From positions 4,959,679 to 5,023,678 of the forward strand of contig NC_081338.1 of NCBI RefSeq assembly GCF_022539665.2: a stretch of DNA of 64,000 bases, written 5' to 3'. Shown one piece after another: positions 47,511-60,348 of this stretch (within the stretch, counting starts at the first letter, position 1; the number at the start of each line of letters is the position of its first letter). Source of the stretch: Daphnia carinata. Taxonomy: Eukaryota > Arthropoda > Branchiopoda > Diplostraca > Daphniidae. Both the position numbers and the translations under genes were made by a program. The notes below the pieces were generated by a model that did not search any database, had not been told where the DNA came from, and worked only from the letters and a program-made list of their open reading frames with translations.

Positions 47511-48399
47511 ATGACGATGAGTAGAAAATGAGGTTGGGAACAGGACTCATTTCTTTTTCATTACCATTCTGTATAAAAAAAAGGAAATAAATCAGATGAA
47601 AGAACAAGAGCATTATCAGGGCCATCTGCAATGAAAAACTTTCGTAAAAAACGAAAAACAAATAAAATTTATCAAAGAGAAAGAAATAACTATATGGCAA
47701 TCAAAGTTTTCTATTCGCAACCTACTTGCAACGGTAACATTTAACAAACCAATGTGTTACTGAGCTTTTTACATTAAGTAAAGATTCTGAAAGTCTAGCG
47801 GAAAGGTCTACTGCAGATAAGTTGTATGGGGAACTAAAAGGTGAAAAATATTATTAATTCCATTGGTCTACATCAACGTAAATGTGCAACTGCAAAATAT
47901 CTCAAATAATAAGAGAACCCCCAGTAAGCTTGAGTTTGGAAATCACCCACTACAACCTTATGAGTCAATTGACAATCTGTTGCAAGGGACCCATTTGTAA
48001 CCAATGCTCCCATGGTAAAATCTACAAGTATTTAAATTTGCCTAATATGCTATGGAGAGAAATTAAGTGATAAATAAAGTAAAACTGAAACTAAAGATTA
48101 AATTTCACAAGAATATAAGAGATGAAGCACTTTTTCTTGGTTGCAATCTGAGTCCAACTTCCCTATGGCCTGTTAACGAGCAGCCATCTAACTATTCTAA
48201 CTCTTAAGCTAAAAAATAATGTCAGCCTTAGTGTTATGGTCATTTTTAACTTACTTTATACTGAAAACGCACGAAAACAACGATGGAATACACAAAATTA
48301 ACGAAGCAAAGGCTGTTGGGACGTTTAGTCCGCCATGACAGCCATAGCAGACGACAGTCTCCTGCAATCCCTTACTTTGAACCATAAATAATAAACAAA

Positions 48400-48467
48400 T
48401 ATTGAATTTAACGAGTATCGAACTTGAGAACTTCCTGTTACCAGTATAGCACTCTAACCATCTAACC
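48400..48467 (-). repeat. tRNA-like SINE remnant
   Basis: On the minus strand GGTTAGATGGTTAGAGTGC (48467-48449) resembles a pol III A box and AGTTCGATAC (48424-48415) a B box, about 25 nt apart. An anticodon-stem-like segment lies between them. No full cloverleaf forms, so it is a decayed tRNA-derived element and not a tRNA gene. Confidence 0.4.
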
Positions 48468-48513
48468 TAACAAGCACTAATCAAAAGATGTTTTCCAAGA
48501 CCATATGCTTAAC

Positions 48514-48554
48514 ACTTTTCTCTGTAAGGCGAGTATAATTATTCCTATTCAGTA
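48514..48554 (+). repeat. 41-bp direct repeat, copy 2
   Basis: Identical to 44031-44071, same orientation; it lies 85 bp outside the inner end of the right arm. Confidence 0.9.
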
Positions 48555-48639
48555 AAAGACCCAGCGGAACGCTATTTGCCATATACTTATGGCAATCCGT
48601 ATGGTTTCGATTCGCACACACGCTACATAACACATACAT

Positions 48640-51142
48640 AATGCTAGTAGTCTCTGTTAACGAAGTAGTGTCATAAGTATATCAATTCGCGCGATCAACC
48701 AACAGTAGAATAACAAAACAAGCACGAAAGAAGCCACTACACCATTTCATATATGATCAAAATGCTTAAAATGTTTGGCTTATTAATGTTCATTAGTTTT
48801 TAGTTTTTGCGAAGTTGAAAAAAAAAATTACCGAAAGTGACCGGAAGTAGACTATATCTCCAGAAATACTGGGCCCACAACAAAACGAATATGATTTTCG
48901 TGATCCTCGTGAAATTTAAGGTGTGTCTGACCTATTTTGACCTGTTTTTGGCGAAAAGTCCAATTTGGCCAAAATCGCGATTTTTCCTGAACTATAGTTC
49001 AGGGAAATTTGCGATTTTTTACGATTTTCGGGTATTTTCTACTGACACATGGATTCGACCCCAAATTTCACGAGGATTACGAAAATGCCAGTCATTTTTC
49101 GTTCAGACCAATAGATAGTGAGTTATTAAGCATTTTCAAACCGGATCTTAAACCGGAAGTTAAAATTTCGAAAATTAAAAAAATGAACTTTGTTCTTCTT
49201 TACAAGGTAAAGAAGATCTGTGCAGTTTCAAACATTAACTATAGTAAATTAATATAACATGACCTTTTAAAGTTGTTAAAGTTCACTTTTCAGGTATGAC
49301 TCATATACCACTTTAAAGCAATAACACACACAGAATAATCCCGGCAAATATTTCAAAACCCTCACCTTTATTTGATATCCATCAGAATTAATTAGCTACA
49401 CACGATTACACTCACAAGTTTACATTATTATTAAATAAACACCTACAGCAGAAGCACAATTCTGATACAACTTTTCATAACAATGATTTGAGACATCTGG
49501 CGGCCGTAGTTAGACTTTGTAAAGCCAGACTGCGTGAATATGTCAATAGCCGTCTCATCGTTTGCTTAAAATAATTTTTGTATGGTAAAATATATATTCA
49601 ATTTTAAATAACTTTTGAATTTCTTTCGCTGTATTAGCAGTGATGTGACAGTACTGGTTGGTGGGGTTATCTAGGGACAAACCTTTTCCATTTTCCCATC
49701 CAATCTGTGAGACAACTTTGATTGTTTGTTATCACTACAGCAACATTCCCTGCATACCGAAGGGAATATTCACATTTTCTTTAGTGAACTGTTGGCTGAA
49801 GTTGAAAACACTTTGGAATATTTCGTTGGAGTTACTCTGATAATATTCAGTTGCAGTGATAGGATCTTGTCCTCTTACTTGAGGAGTGTTTTGCCTTTTC
49901 AGCAAGCGAAGGGGCCGCAAAGATTATTGATTTTCTATCAGTGACTGTCAATCTGCCGAAGGTGTCTTCTTGAACAATTTGGTAATTGATTGATGGTTTA
50001 GAGATCAGGAGTTTATTAAATCAAATATCTTAAATTACAGAGAGGAAACTTCCATGTGACAAGCCCATACTTTGTTGGAGGTTGATATTTTTAAATTGAA
50101 AACTATCGGTATCATCAAAAGGATATGGATATTGTGGTCCAACCCTCACTAATGGTATGTCAAAGTGAAGGGCATAGTTAAGTTCCCATGTTATGGTATT
50201 TGTTTCGTTCAGAGTAAAGTACAATTAAAAGATTCTTTCAACTTCTCGGTGGCCACATTTTACCTTGATCGTAATTTTCTTTTTCATTCCAGGTTTCATG
50301 ATGAAATTTTGCAGCTAACCGTAAAAGATGTCCAGCTGTTATATTTCCCTGTTTCAACAATAGAAGACGAAAAGAGATGCAAGATTTTCGAAGAACGCTA
50401 CTGTCACTTCACCGGATTATAAACGGAACGTAAAACATTTATATTTTTATAAATCAAAGTGCATATCTGGGCTCCCTTCTTTCTGAGGCCCCGTTTCCCC
50501 TAAATTTCTAATAAGCCCGTAGGGGGTCATGCCCCTACTGTACGGTATATATAAAAATAACATATACCGAGGTTTGGAGGGCTCTGGCCGGAAAGGGGAC
50601 GTGGGGTGCCGCGTAGTCCGATGATGTGTTCACGGAGGGCGACGTGGCTGCCCACAAATCCGAACTAAAGGTTAATCGCTCCTGTAAAAATGTTCCAAAT
50701 CTTCGGCTCTTCTTCCGGCTTCTCTTAGCCAATCACCGGGTAATCTCCCCGGTGGGTCAACAAGGCAGTGTCTCCCCCTGCCTGGGTTGACGGCAACTAT
50801 GAAAGGGCTATTGTGCCCTTTTTAAGTTGCAAAAATAATTCGAAAGTGCAGAGAATTGTCAATAAAATTTTTAAAATTAATATTAGAAATAAGCCCGACA
50901 AAAAAAAATAAGCCCGACTTTTTCCTTTTTTTCGAAAATTTATATATTGCCATATTTGAAATGAACGATAAATGCCTTACTGAAGTCCAACTTAGTAAAA
51001 CTGAACCAATAGATGGCTATACTGTTTGATCGTCCATTGTTGAAGGAAAAGGGAAGTCAACTCACAGATTGTTACATAAATTTGAATGGATGATATTCCT
51101 CTGAAAGTGAATCTTCTGGCATAGCCAACATTCAGCGACGAT
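48640..51142 (-). repeat. Right arm of the large inverted duplication
   Basis: Reverse complement of 41375-43849, about 2.5 kb, with identity that looks above 97 percent by eye apart from one indel/replacement at about 50797-50880. Its outer end abuts the 3' side of MGRN1. The same fragmentary open frames occur in mirrored orientation, which supports passive duplication over a selected gene. Confidence 0.95.
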
Positions 51143-51608
51143 TTTTGTTTTATTTCCAATGTAAGGTGTATATATAATATTTCATGATGTAAAAAATGTG
51201 ATGCGATGATTGGTTGGGAGGATGTGGGGAATAGAAATTCATAACATTGCGAGATTCGATACAGTAGGGAGCGAATCAAAACGAAATATAAACAAGCCCA
51301 AGTAGACATATTGTCGGGTAAAGTGCCACAGTACGATATAAACATGATTAAAACGAGATGGATAGATCGAGAAGAAATTCGGCCAAAATGATAGACTTTT
51401 TCTTTTTGGCCGCTTCTCATTAAGTTTGGTACCAGAAAAAGATAAATAATCAAGTCAGAAACAATACCTCTTATAAGATGGCGTGTAAAATAACAGTCTT
51501 TTCTGCCTGTTGAAATACGTAATTTCTTCAGTTTTTATGGATTTTTCCTTTCAGCGTTAACCTCCGTTCTGCTGCCTTGCCGAATCAACGTTATGCTTCT
51601 GATGTTTT
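51143..51608. other. 3' flank of MGRN1
   Basis: Probably 3' UTR of MGRN1; AATAAA on the minus strand near 51150. No other gene seen. Confidence 0.45.
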
Positions 51609-53727
51609 CTAATCAAATTCTTGAGGGAGATTAGCTAAAGGGGTTGGCTTAACCAACCGCCTAGTGGAGTCGGCTGAACTGCAGCTATCGCCACTGGAAC
51701 GTAAACTAGGTGAAGTTGCACCACGAGGTCCAAGCAACGAGGCATTTGGAGTTCTTTGGAAACAAAATATGTTGTAATTATCAAAGAGAACATTCATAAT
51801 ATTAATATCTCGCAAACGTACGTGAGAGGACGCCTTGTATGAGCACTACGTGTTCGCCGAAGAGGACCCTGTCCTATGGAAACAACGGTTAAAGGACTCT
51901 CAGCAGGAACGGCTCCAAGCGAGCGTCGGCCGTTTTGCATACGGTTCCACCCCATCCGGCTTCCACTAGTGGGAAAAGTTAAATTTTAGCAGGATACAAT
52001 AGATATCATAAAGGTATACATACAATGTATTGACTGCTTCAACGAAAGATTCGGAAGTAGATTCTCCGTGGACGATATCGTTTTCTATTTCTTCCAAAAG
52101 TGTGGAAGATATTGGGCCAATGCTGTCTTCATTGACATTGATAACGGTTTCTCCAGGGGGAGGATTGTTTATACTTGCAGACTCTACAGGTTCTACGGTG
52201 GGGTTAACGGTACGGCGAGGGCGAGGACGTCGAGGGGCGACAGTGAGACCATTCAGAGCCTCAAGCAGCGAAATTGCTTCGTAACCCATGGGAACACAGT
52301 CATCCAACTGGGTATACTAGCGAAAACAACATGAATTTCTGATTACCAAGATAGTTATGAAACTTGCTTACTTCCGTGGGTGGTCCCTGAACCTTTCGCA
52401 AAGCCCGAATTTGCAGGAGTGCACGAAATGGTGCCCTGCAAATGGGGCAATTATTAGCTTGGTACCGCAAGCTATCGGCGCAGAGTTGACAGAGGCACAA
52501 GTGTCGGCAAGGTAGAATGAGGGTGTCCCGAGGTTCGGACATGCAAATGACGCACTCCCCTCCTCCTTCATCGTCGTCTTCCGGTTCACCTTCGTCTAAA
52601 ACTGATCCATCATCCTCTTCAGTTTCAACTTCTGGTTCATCAGATTCCTACAATATAGAGCAGAAACACCAAAATAGATAATTTTTCCTGCATTTCGTAA
52701 CTTTCTTTTACCCTATGATGTACTAGTTTGTTTTCAATGCCGTAAATGTCCTGAAGCAGATAAGCTAAATTGTCAACATACAATTTTTGTTTCAAAGCTT
52801 TTAGTACATAAGATGCATCTGATGAATGTTCTATCAGGCAATACGTAGCTTGATGTTGTTTCGGATCTAAAAAAAATGAATAATAATTCGGTCATGATAA
52901 TTAGAAGTTTGAATATGCATACACACCATCCCCTTCCTCAGCTTCACACACTATGACTACAGGTATTATGTCATTTTCTGTGCCTGGAGAGTTATCTGCT
53001 ATTCTGGTCGTCCACTGGCCAGATGTATTAATGCTGGTCTGAACTTGAATCTGGGGTTGTTGAATATTACATGGGCTCCACATAACTGTAGGCTGGCTAA
53101 AAAGTTGGCCAGCCCCTGGTTTATAATGGAAAGTTTCCGGAGGACAGCCACTCCTTGACACATAGCTGTGAAAAATAATACAGTTTAGTATGTTAACTGC
53201 AATCCCTTTCATGACACAATTACCGGACTCCCCGTGCCAACACTTCTTCCGCACAACCAAAGTATATGGTAACTGAACAGGACACATCTGAATCAAATAC
53301 AAATTCAACTGTGTATGATGGGTCTTCTCCTCTGTCTGAAGCTGGTGCTGTACGTAAAAATCGTACAGATTCTTTCCTCACATTAATCAGGGCTCTTAAA
53401 GTCTTTGTTGGCTCATTAGTTTGGGGTGCTGAATATGGAAACTGAAAAAATATGAAAGTACAATATAAGATGGATAAAAAGTGAGCTGAGGCCAAACACT
53501 GTACATACAGGAACAGGTCGATTCCCGAGGAAATTAAGATCTGAATTATCTCCAAACAAATAAGCTTCTGGTTGCTGGACATCAAACCTTTCTCCTCCCA
53601 TGATGAAATAACTTGAAAAATAATTCCCTTGCTTGGGAGGATAACGATACATCAAAGGGTTGATGTTAGAGGACTGGTCAGTCACGTCCTCGGTGACAAC
53701 GCCACTTCGACTGGCAAATATTCCCAT
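51609..53727 (-). CDS. MGRN1: E3 ubiquitin ligase MGRN1 (mahogunin RING finger 1)
   Basis: Eight exons on the minus strand: 53727-53509, 53441-53224, 53165-52927, 52866-52712, 52647-52372, 52316-52024, 51965-51822, 51753-51609 (1689 nt, 562 aa; the human protein is of similar length). The N-terminus MGIFASRSG fits N-myristoylation, as in the family. The MGRN-type substrate-binding region follows ([56 protein letters not shown]). The C3HC4 RING then reads [35 protein letters not shown] at about residues 340-380. The Ser/Pro-rich tail is poorly conserved. The protein transfers ubiquitin to target proteins in endosomal and receptor trafficking. No PSAP motif for TSG101 binding is visible in the tail. 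The start lies only 334 bp from the end of SRBD1, on the same strand. Confidence 0.96.
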
Positions 53728-54060
53728 TATGCAATACTGGCTTTATTGAATCACTGAGCGATACTCTTTTTGAACTGATTTTTCGAGAATAATGTTTTTT
53801 ACGTGAAGCCTTAAACTTTAATTACAATGCACTATAGTAACCTTTCCCAAAAATTCCAGGACACTGTACATCACTACAACAACATAGTGCAGTACAGGAA
53901 ACTTGTGATAGTCCCGAAAGCATTTCTCACAAGATGGCAGTGTTTCAGGCGCGACTTAAATATTTAATTTCAAATTTAACTGTACGAAAAATGCCAAATT
54001 AGGGATTTTTCGCGAACGGAAAGATGAGTGGTTTATGGAAAATTACATATTCATAGTATC
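53728..54060. promoter_or_regulatory. Compact MGRN1/SRBD1 intergenic region
   Basis: This 333-bp gap must hold the 3' end of SRBD1 and the promoter of MGRN1. It includes CACAAGATGGCAGTG (53929-53943), a YY1/CTCF-like AGATGGC site about 200 bp upstream of the MGRN1 ATG. No TATA box is obvious. Confidence 0.4.
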
Positions 54061-57000
54061 TCAAATGATCTCTAACGAAATTCGCTCTAGTGACATATCG
54101 ATATTAATCACCCTCACAGAAACCTGATTAGTAACAGAAAGAATCTCCTTCTTGCCTCTCATACGACTGGTATGTACTAAAGCATCTTTGCCCACTCCGA
54201 TATCTACGAAAGCCCCAAAATCTGTGATATTACTGATGCGACCTATTCCAATCAAATAACAGATATTAGTCTTATTTTTGAACCGCTAACATAAATTTTT
54301 TTATACCTCTAAGTTCTTGGCCAATTTTTAAATCAGCTATTGAAGTTACACTTCTCTTGAACAATGGCTTATCAAAATTCGTGCGCAAGTCATATCGAAG
54401 GGGGTGCAACAGGCTTAGTACTATTTGATCGACCTTGCCTTCCGATTCTCGTAGCTCTTTCGCGATTTGTTTTGAAGCTAAAACAACATGGAAAATGGTT
54501 AATTATAGATGAAAAAAAAAAACTTCGCTCAGTTAAAAACCATACGCTTTGTTGACAGATAGGTTTGCAGTTGCCGAATGAATGATTCATGGCCAATTTC
54601 CTCCATATTACCTTTAAACATATGGATAATCCTGCAATACGAAATGTTTGTTATAACGTGGTGTAACGTCGTTCACGATAAAAAAAAATTCCGTATTATA
54701 CCTGTGTGCCAATTGATATGATTCGGGATGAACACACGTGCGATCCAGAGGATTTGGCGAATGAGTAACTGCCTTTTTTCCGCGTGAGACTTTTTTCGGT
54801 TTGCAGGGCTCTTTGTCAACATTATCATTGCTATAAAAGAAAAACTTTTGCTTTATCGAGTCAATGAAAAATGCACTTTCCCCTTCGTCTTGAATTTAAA
54901 AAATAACGAATTAAATAGAAAAAAAATTACCTGTTGTCGGTTGCTGATGTTTCCGGGATGGTGAGGAAGCCAGCGCACTGCTGAAATGTTATAGGGCCCA
55001 GCGATGGAACATCACAAATTTGCTGACGATTAACGAACTGGCCTTTCTTGTTTCGATAGTCGATAATCTTCTTGGCTTTATTGGAGCTTAGGCCTGCAAC
55101 TTTGCTGTAAAAACCGTATAAATACGATATGTAATTTATAGCAAGGTAAGAGGAATTCAGTTCACCTCAATACGTGTTCAGGACAAGTATTGATGTCCAC
55201 GCCAACAAATGAAACACACTCGCTAGGGAATAAAATTCAGGATTATCATAAAACCAAAATTTTGACATCTAACTTGAAGTTAAAACCTGACGATATCATC
55301 CAGAGCTGCCTCCAACTGCTTAACGGGAATGTCATGCTGATACATCCCAACGCCGATATGCCGCGGCGAAATGCGAACGTATTCAGTTAACGGATCCTGA
55401 AGTCGACGAGCAATAGAAACTAGAGGAGGGAGCTTATGGTTTAAACACGTTCAAAAAAAGGGGAATTTGAAAAATCAGATTGTTACTAGCGCTTATCAAG
55501 TTAGGCTCCAAGTGTGGAAATTCTTCTTTGGCTTCGGGTGAACATGAGTAAATAGAAGCTCCGCATTCATTAATGATGGTATATCTGACGTCATAGGGTT
55601 TAAAAACGCCTTTTTGAATGAGTTTGCTCAAAAAGTCTTCTGTTTCTCTGCAAGCTTTCCCATTCCCGAGACCGATTGTCGTACACCTGCAAAGAGAAGC
55701 TGAACTAATGTGTACGCAAATTAGACAGACAAGAATGCTTTTTACCCATATTTCTGAACCATGCTTATTAAAGAAGTGGCTGCAGACTGACTCGCGACGT
55801 CTCGTTCACCAAAGCGAATATAAATAGTTTCAGTGTAGAGTACGGCACCACTCGGAGAAACGGCAGCGCATTTGCAACCATGTTTGAAACCTATTTGATT
55901 TGAATACACGATTACTACTTAAATGCAAAAGGAAAAAAAAAAAAAATGATATAACCAGGATCCAGGCCCAGTACAGTGGTATTTGGTAACGGAGGCGACA
56001 GCAGCAAACCCTTCAAATTACGAGCGAATACATCGACAGCCGCGTGATGGGACTTTTCCGTCAGCTTCGATCTTATTCTTCGTGTTAAGCGTGGTTCCAC
56101 TGGAAATACAGAGAAGACATTAATAGCCAATACAAAAAACCGAAATATTAAGGATATACCTATCCGAGAGTAAGCATCTTTGATACTCTTAGTGACAATA
56201 GATTTTCTGAAGTTACTAGAAGTATCAGTGCCCCGATTTCCGTACTTCCTTTCACAGTAGTTGATCCAACTAGATTCAACATGATTTGGGAAGGTAATTT
56301 TCACTGACAATATTTTCAAATCCTCACCTCTACTGATAGCGAGAAACTAAAATGCAATCAAACATGTTATCTCAAAGGTTTGATTTACGACTTATTACAG
56401 AAAAATCAACTTACCAAATGCGGTTTGATGGAATTTTCTTGGCTTCCAACACTAAACGTTTTATCAATATATGATTCGAATTTGGCGAGATCGGACGGAT
56501 CTTGCTTACTAGCATTACGTGACTTAGTGACACAAATTCGGGCATCCGCTTTAGCCACCCTGCACATCAAAGATTTGTTAATATAATTCAACGATTAACA
56601 GGCTTTCCATCTTACAATTCACTCATTGTATCCACATTTTCTTTGTTCTTTCCAATGGCATCAGCTATCACGTGCTGTATCCCCAGTTCGACATTTTTCA
56701 GCGAGTCCAGACCCTCAACATTAGGCTTAATGAGGGATTCCAGGGAAGCATGTTTCTTTCCTTCGAGTATTGCAATTGCAACTGATTCTAATCCTAACTC
56801 TCTTGCCTTGGCTGCCAGGGTTCTTTTCTTTGTATCCTTAAAGGGGGCATACTGCAATTGAAAAAGATTTATAAGCTAATATATCCACTTATATCTTCTA
56901 CATGACACTTTAGGAATCCATACACAGAACTCAAGTTCGTCAAGATCTTTAATGTTGCAAATTGTTTCATTTAGTGATGGGGTGAGTGCACTTTGTTTCT

Positions 57001-57514
57001 CCAAGCTCTTAACAACTGACACTATTTTTCCTTGCACTTTTCTGGAACGAGATGAAACCAATATGTTAAATAAGCAATTCAGTATCCTTTATTTAATTTT
57101 GCTCTTACTGTAAATCTTCGAGAGATGACTTCATTTTGCGCAAGACTTCAATATCAAGGTTGCCTATCATTTCTTTCCTGTATCTTGCAATGAATGGAAG
57201 AGTGCAGTCTTCTTGAATCAATGATGTGAAGTTTTTGCAAGCAGGTAAAGGCACTCCAAAAGAATCTGCCAGTACTTCATGAATCTCCCATTTTGCCTAA
57301 TGAAAGACAGTAATGAAATCACATGTTACAATTTCATTATGAATTTAAGAATAAAGTTTTTGCTCACTTCTCCACTGAATTTCTGGGTATTTGGTTTGCT
57401 CTCACATTTGGGCAGAATTCCTTTGTTTTCAACATCATTTGGTCCAACATCCCATCTACTTTTTGTTCTTTTCACGATGGGTTCCGTAGCATTCTCACTG
57501 TTTCTTCTTTTCAT
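54061..57514 (-). CDS. SRBD1: S1 RNA-binding domain protein, Tex family (SRBD1 orthologue)
   Basis: Sixteen exons on the minus strand: 57514-57368, 57296-57109, 57041-56924, 56851-56616, 56559-56415, 56346-56160, 56099-55956, 55890-55746, 55686-55487, 55419-55287, 55222-55166, 55104-54931, 54830-54702, 54631-54546, 54477-54307, 54242-54061 (2442 nt, 813 aa). Domains in order: a short basic N-terminus, Tex helical N-domain ([25 protein letters not shown]), HFLAISRGE, YqgF/RNase-H-like fold ([31 protein letters not shown]), helix-hairpin-helix ([13 protein letters not shown]), HPESYQLAH, and a C-terminal S1 domain ([22 protein letters not shown]). Tex/SRBD1 proteins bind nucleic acid and are linked to transcription; the exact animal role is poorly known. 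The donor after GLDP (GTTATA) is weak. The rest of the splicing is well supported by frame and homology. Confidence 0.95.
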
Positions 57515-58387
57515 CTTCTTTCACTTGAATTTTTTTTTATGGCAGGAAGAAGTGGAAGTATAAAAAATAGGGTTAGGGATTGGATAAGGGAACTGGGAAT
57601 AACCGACGTCCTTCACATATCACTAGGTGAGACTACACTGACCCCAAATTATTACAATAACCTCGACAATATTTTATCACACCTCGTGTTAAAGATCTAT
57701 CAGGGGAGAAGAAAAGAATAATCATGGGTATATTTAAATTACCAAAACAACACGTTAGCGGCTCAAGTCTTTTAGCCATCTAGCGGGGAAAACGTACATA
57801 ATTATATGGAAATTCAGCATTAAATAGCAATTCTAAAATGTTAGTTTTCGGAACGATTTTCACTGTGTATAGCATAACCGTTTCGTAGTTCCAATTATTT
57901 GAACGTGTATGTCTTTTTAGTTGATACATTTTGAAATAAAGCAGCAATTAATTGCTCTGCGGCTTAGCAATGTTTTTAATCGGTTTGTATTCGAAGGAAA
58001 AATCCCACTACACGCCCAAACGTAGGTAGGCATTAATCTGGAATTACCTGAAACTCAAATAACTTGAGCAAATTACCGTGCGGAGGTAAGAAGTATCGTA
58101 CCAATATTTTTTCAAATACACGCGCTTACCTGATCATGCGAAAAATTTTTCACAATAACGATTTCATTCTCTTAAGTCTTGGAAGACAAACTTACCAAAC
58201 CCATTGGAAGCGGCGATCTGTTATTTGGCCAAATTTGAGGAAAAAATTACGAATGCATCAACGCAAATCACAATAGGGTACAAGTAAGCACACGAAGTGC
58301 GGGATCTAAATATAAACCACTGATTATGACTGCGTAAAATCGGTTAACAATTCCAGAAACTTTTAAAAGAAATACTAGGTTAAACCA
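57515..58387. other. SRBD1 promoter side and non-coding
   Basis: No gene is visible. Close to the SRBD1 start it carries TTCCCCGCTAGATGGCTAAA on the minus strand (57790-57771), another CTCF-like site, about 260 bp upstream of the ATG. Confidence 0.45.
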
Positions 58388-60348
58388 CTATCGTTTGGTT
58401 ACAAAAGCATGGAATGGGCGATGACCTAGAGTAAACCCGTCTAAGGGAGTGAGGGATGGAGGAGAAATATTGCCAGGAACTGAACGAAAAATGAACATCT
58501 TGACCAAGGATGCAGTAAAGAAGAAGTAGGAAGTGCGAGCTAACGATTCTCCTAGGCAGCTCCGTTTACCTAGAGAAAAGTAAGTTTTTAAAATGTACAT
58601 AACTAGCTCCTTATTGTCTATCCTACCTCCTCCGAAAGGGAAAAGATGATCAGTGTTAATTATGCGGCCATCACCGTCTATATGCCGTTCAGGACGAAAT
58701 ACTTGTGGATCTGTCCAATAGGTTTCATCCATGTGTACGGAGTGCATGTTAATGATGACATAGGTATTCTAAATCAATAAAAATTAGCCAAACGAGAAGA
58801 TAAGAATTAAAAATAATAAGGTAAGAAATAATACCTGGGGAATGACATGGCCACCAAACGGAATGGTTTTCAAAGCACGGCGAGGAATGGCCAAAGGAGA
58901 AACACCGCTCAATCTTTGCACTTCCATAAGTACAGCTTGGGTATATGTCAATCTGCCAGTTTCAAACACTGATGAGTATTGAAAAGTGAAGTAAATACTT
59001 TATAGCAGTGTTACTGGGGTTTATGATGCAAACAAGGTAGCGAATCGCCACACACTTCATCTAGTTCACGCTGCATTTTCGTTTGGACGTCAGCATGGTG
59101 AATGAGGTGTAGTAATGCGAATCCTAGGAAATGAAGACTTCAAAATAAATCAGGAGATACGTGTTAATCTGTCAAAATTCTAACCAATCGAATTTCCAGT
59201 AGTATCCGCTCCAGCCGAAAGAATATCCAAAATGATATTCATAAGCTGTTCTTCTACGAAAATAAAATGAAAAAAAATACTACTTAAGGATTTAAAGTGG
59301 CTGTTTTCACAATAATATACCTGAAAAAGAATGGTCATCATCACGTTCAATCTCTTTAAGGTAAACGTCTATAAAATCTCTTGGTTCCGACTGTGGCAGC
59401 TTTTGTTTGTGGTCTTCGATCGCTTCCTACGTGAAATACATCAGAAGCATCAGTCAGAGCGTAACACGAAAAACTACAGAAATTTTTACTTCAATAAATT
59501 TCCAGACTTCTTTCAAAAGATCCATTCTGCCCAATTTAGCAAAAAAAGCAGGGAACAGTTTTATGAGGATGGCGGGGCATGGAAAGGCTACCCGGATGAT
59601 GTCACCGCTACGGAAAACAGTGTCAAACAATTCGATAAGTAGTTTTAGACGCGGATCAGTACGTTCAAAACGAGTACTGGCTAGCATCATCCATAATACG
59701 TTGACTAATGAGACGTTGAAGTAGTTTTTGAATTCAAAGTGATGATCTCCCTCTTCAAGCTGACGCTCCATGTCCGCCAACAGGATTTTGATTTCTTTCT
59801 GAATAAGATTTTCCATACTTTTTTTGCCGAAACCAAGTTCACGTAAGTGGTGCAACGTGAAACGTTTCTGAATTATCCAAAAATCTCCATCAACCAGCAT
59901 AATACCTATAGAACTAAAGATATTAGTTTGTAATGTGACAACAGGGTTGGGAGTACTCACCCATTCGTTTCCCTTTACTCTTCATTCTTGCTGGGGCATT
60001 GTCTGGTCGTCCATTAAGGTTTTCATTCAAGAAGGCCTCCTTGCAAGCGTTATATCCACTGATAGAAACAACAGGTTGGGGACCAATGTAAAAACCACAT
60101 ATTGGTCCGTACTTGTAGTACAACTCCAGGAGTCCCATATAGGCACAGCCGGCATGCCACCGAGGCACTGACATTAAGCAACCCAGAAGTGGTAAACCCT
60201 TTGGACCTAAATAAAATTGAATAAATATCCTGTTAAAAGAAAAAGAATGTGTAAAAATCAAGTTACCTGGAGGGAAATGTCTGGGGCGAGAGAAAACCCA
60301 CACCAGAACACAAGGGAAGAATGCGCCAATCAATAGATAGCCAATCAT
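58388..60348 (-). CDS. Cytochrome P450, clan-2-like (second gene)
   Basis: Nine exons on the minus strand: 60348-60267, 60206-59961, 59905-59490, 59426-59321, 59253-59185, 59123-59034, 58968-58835, 58768-58627, 58569-58388 (1467 nt, 488 aa). N-terminal membrane anchor (MIGYLLIGAFFPCVLVWVF), Pro-rich hinge (FPPGPKGLPLLG), C-helix FWIIQKRF, helix I AGADTT, ExxR within EVQR, FRPERHI, and haem loop PFGGGKRSCLGE. All key residues are intact. Exon 6 uses a weak donor (CCTT|GTTTGC); the join is supported by the homologous P450 at 25.1 kb and by frame (LPLFETGRLTYTQAVLMEVQR region). Compared with that gene it has one additional intron just after helix I. It is an ER-membrane monooxygenase of unknown substrate. 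Its start is 578 bp from the start of the choline transporter, on the opposite strand. Confidence 0.95.

Larger units (their letters stand above)
47511..48639. other. Right part of the spacer between inverted arms
   Basis: No gene is visible. It contains a tRNA-like SINE remnant (48400-48467) and the second copy of the 41-bp direct repeat. Confidence 0.5.

Noticed and set aside
48400-48470. Functional tRNA gene on the minus strand
   Set aside because: A- and B-box-like words are present, but no acceptor or anticodon stem pairs, so it is treated as a SINE remnant.
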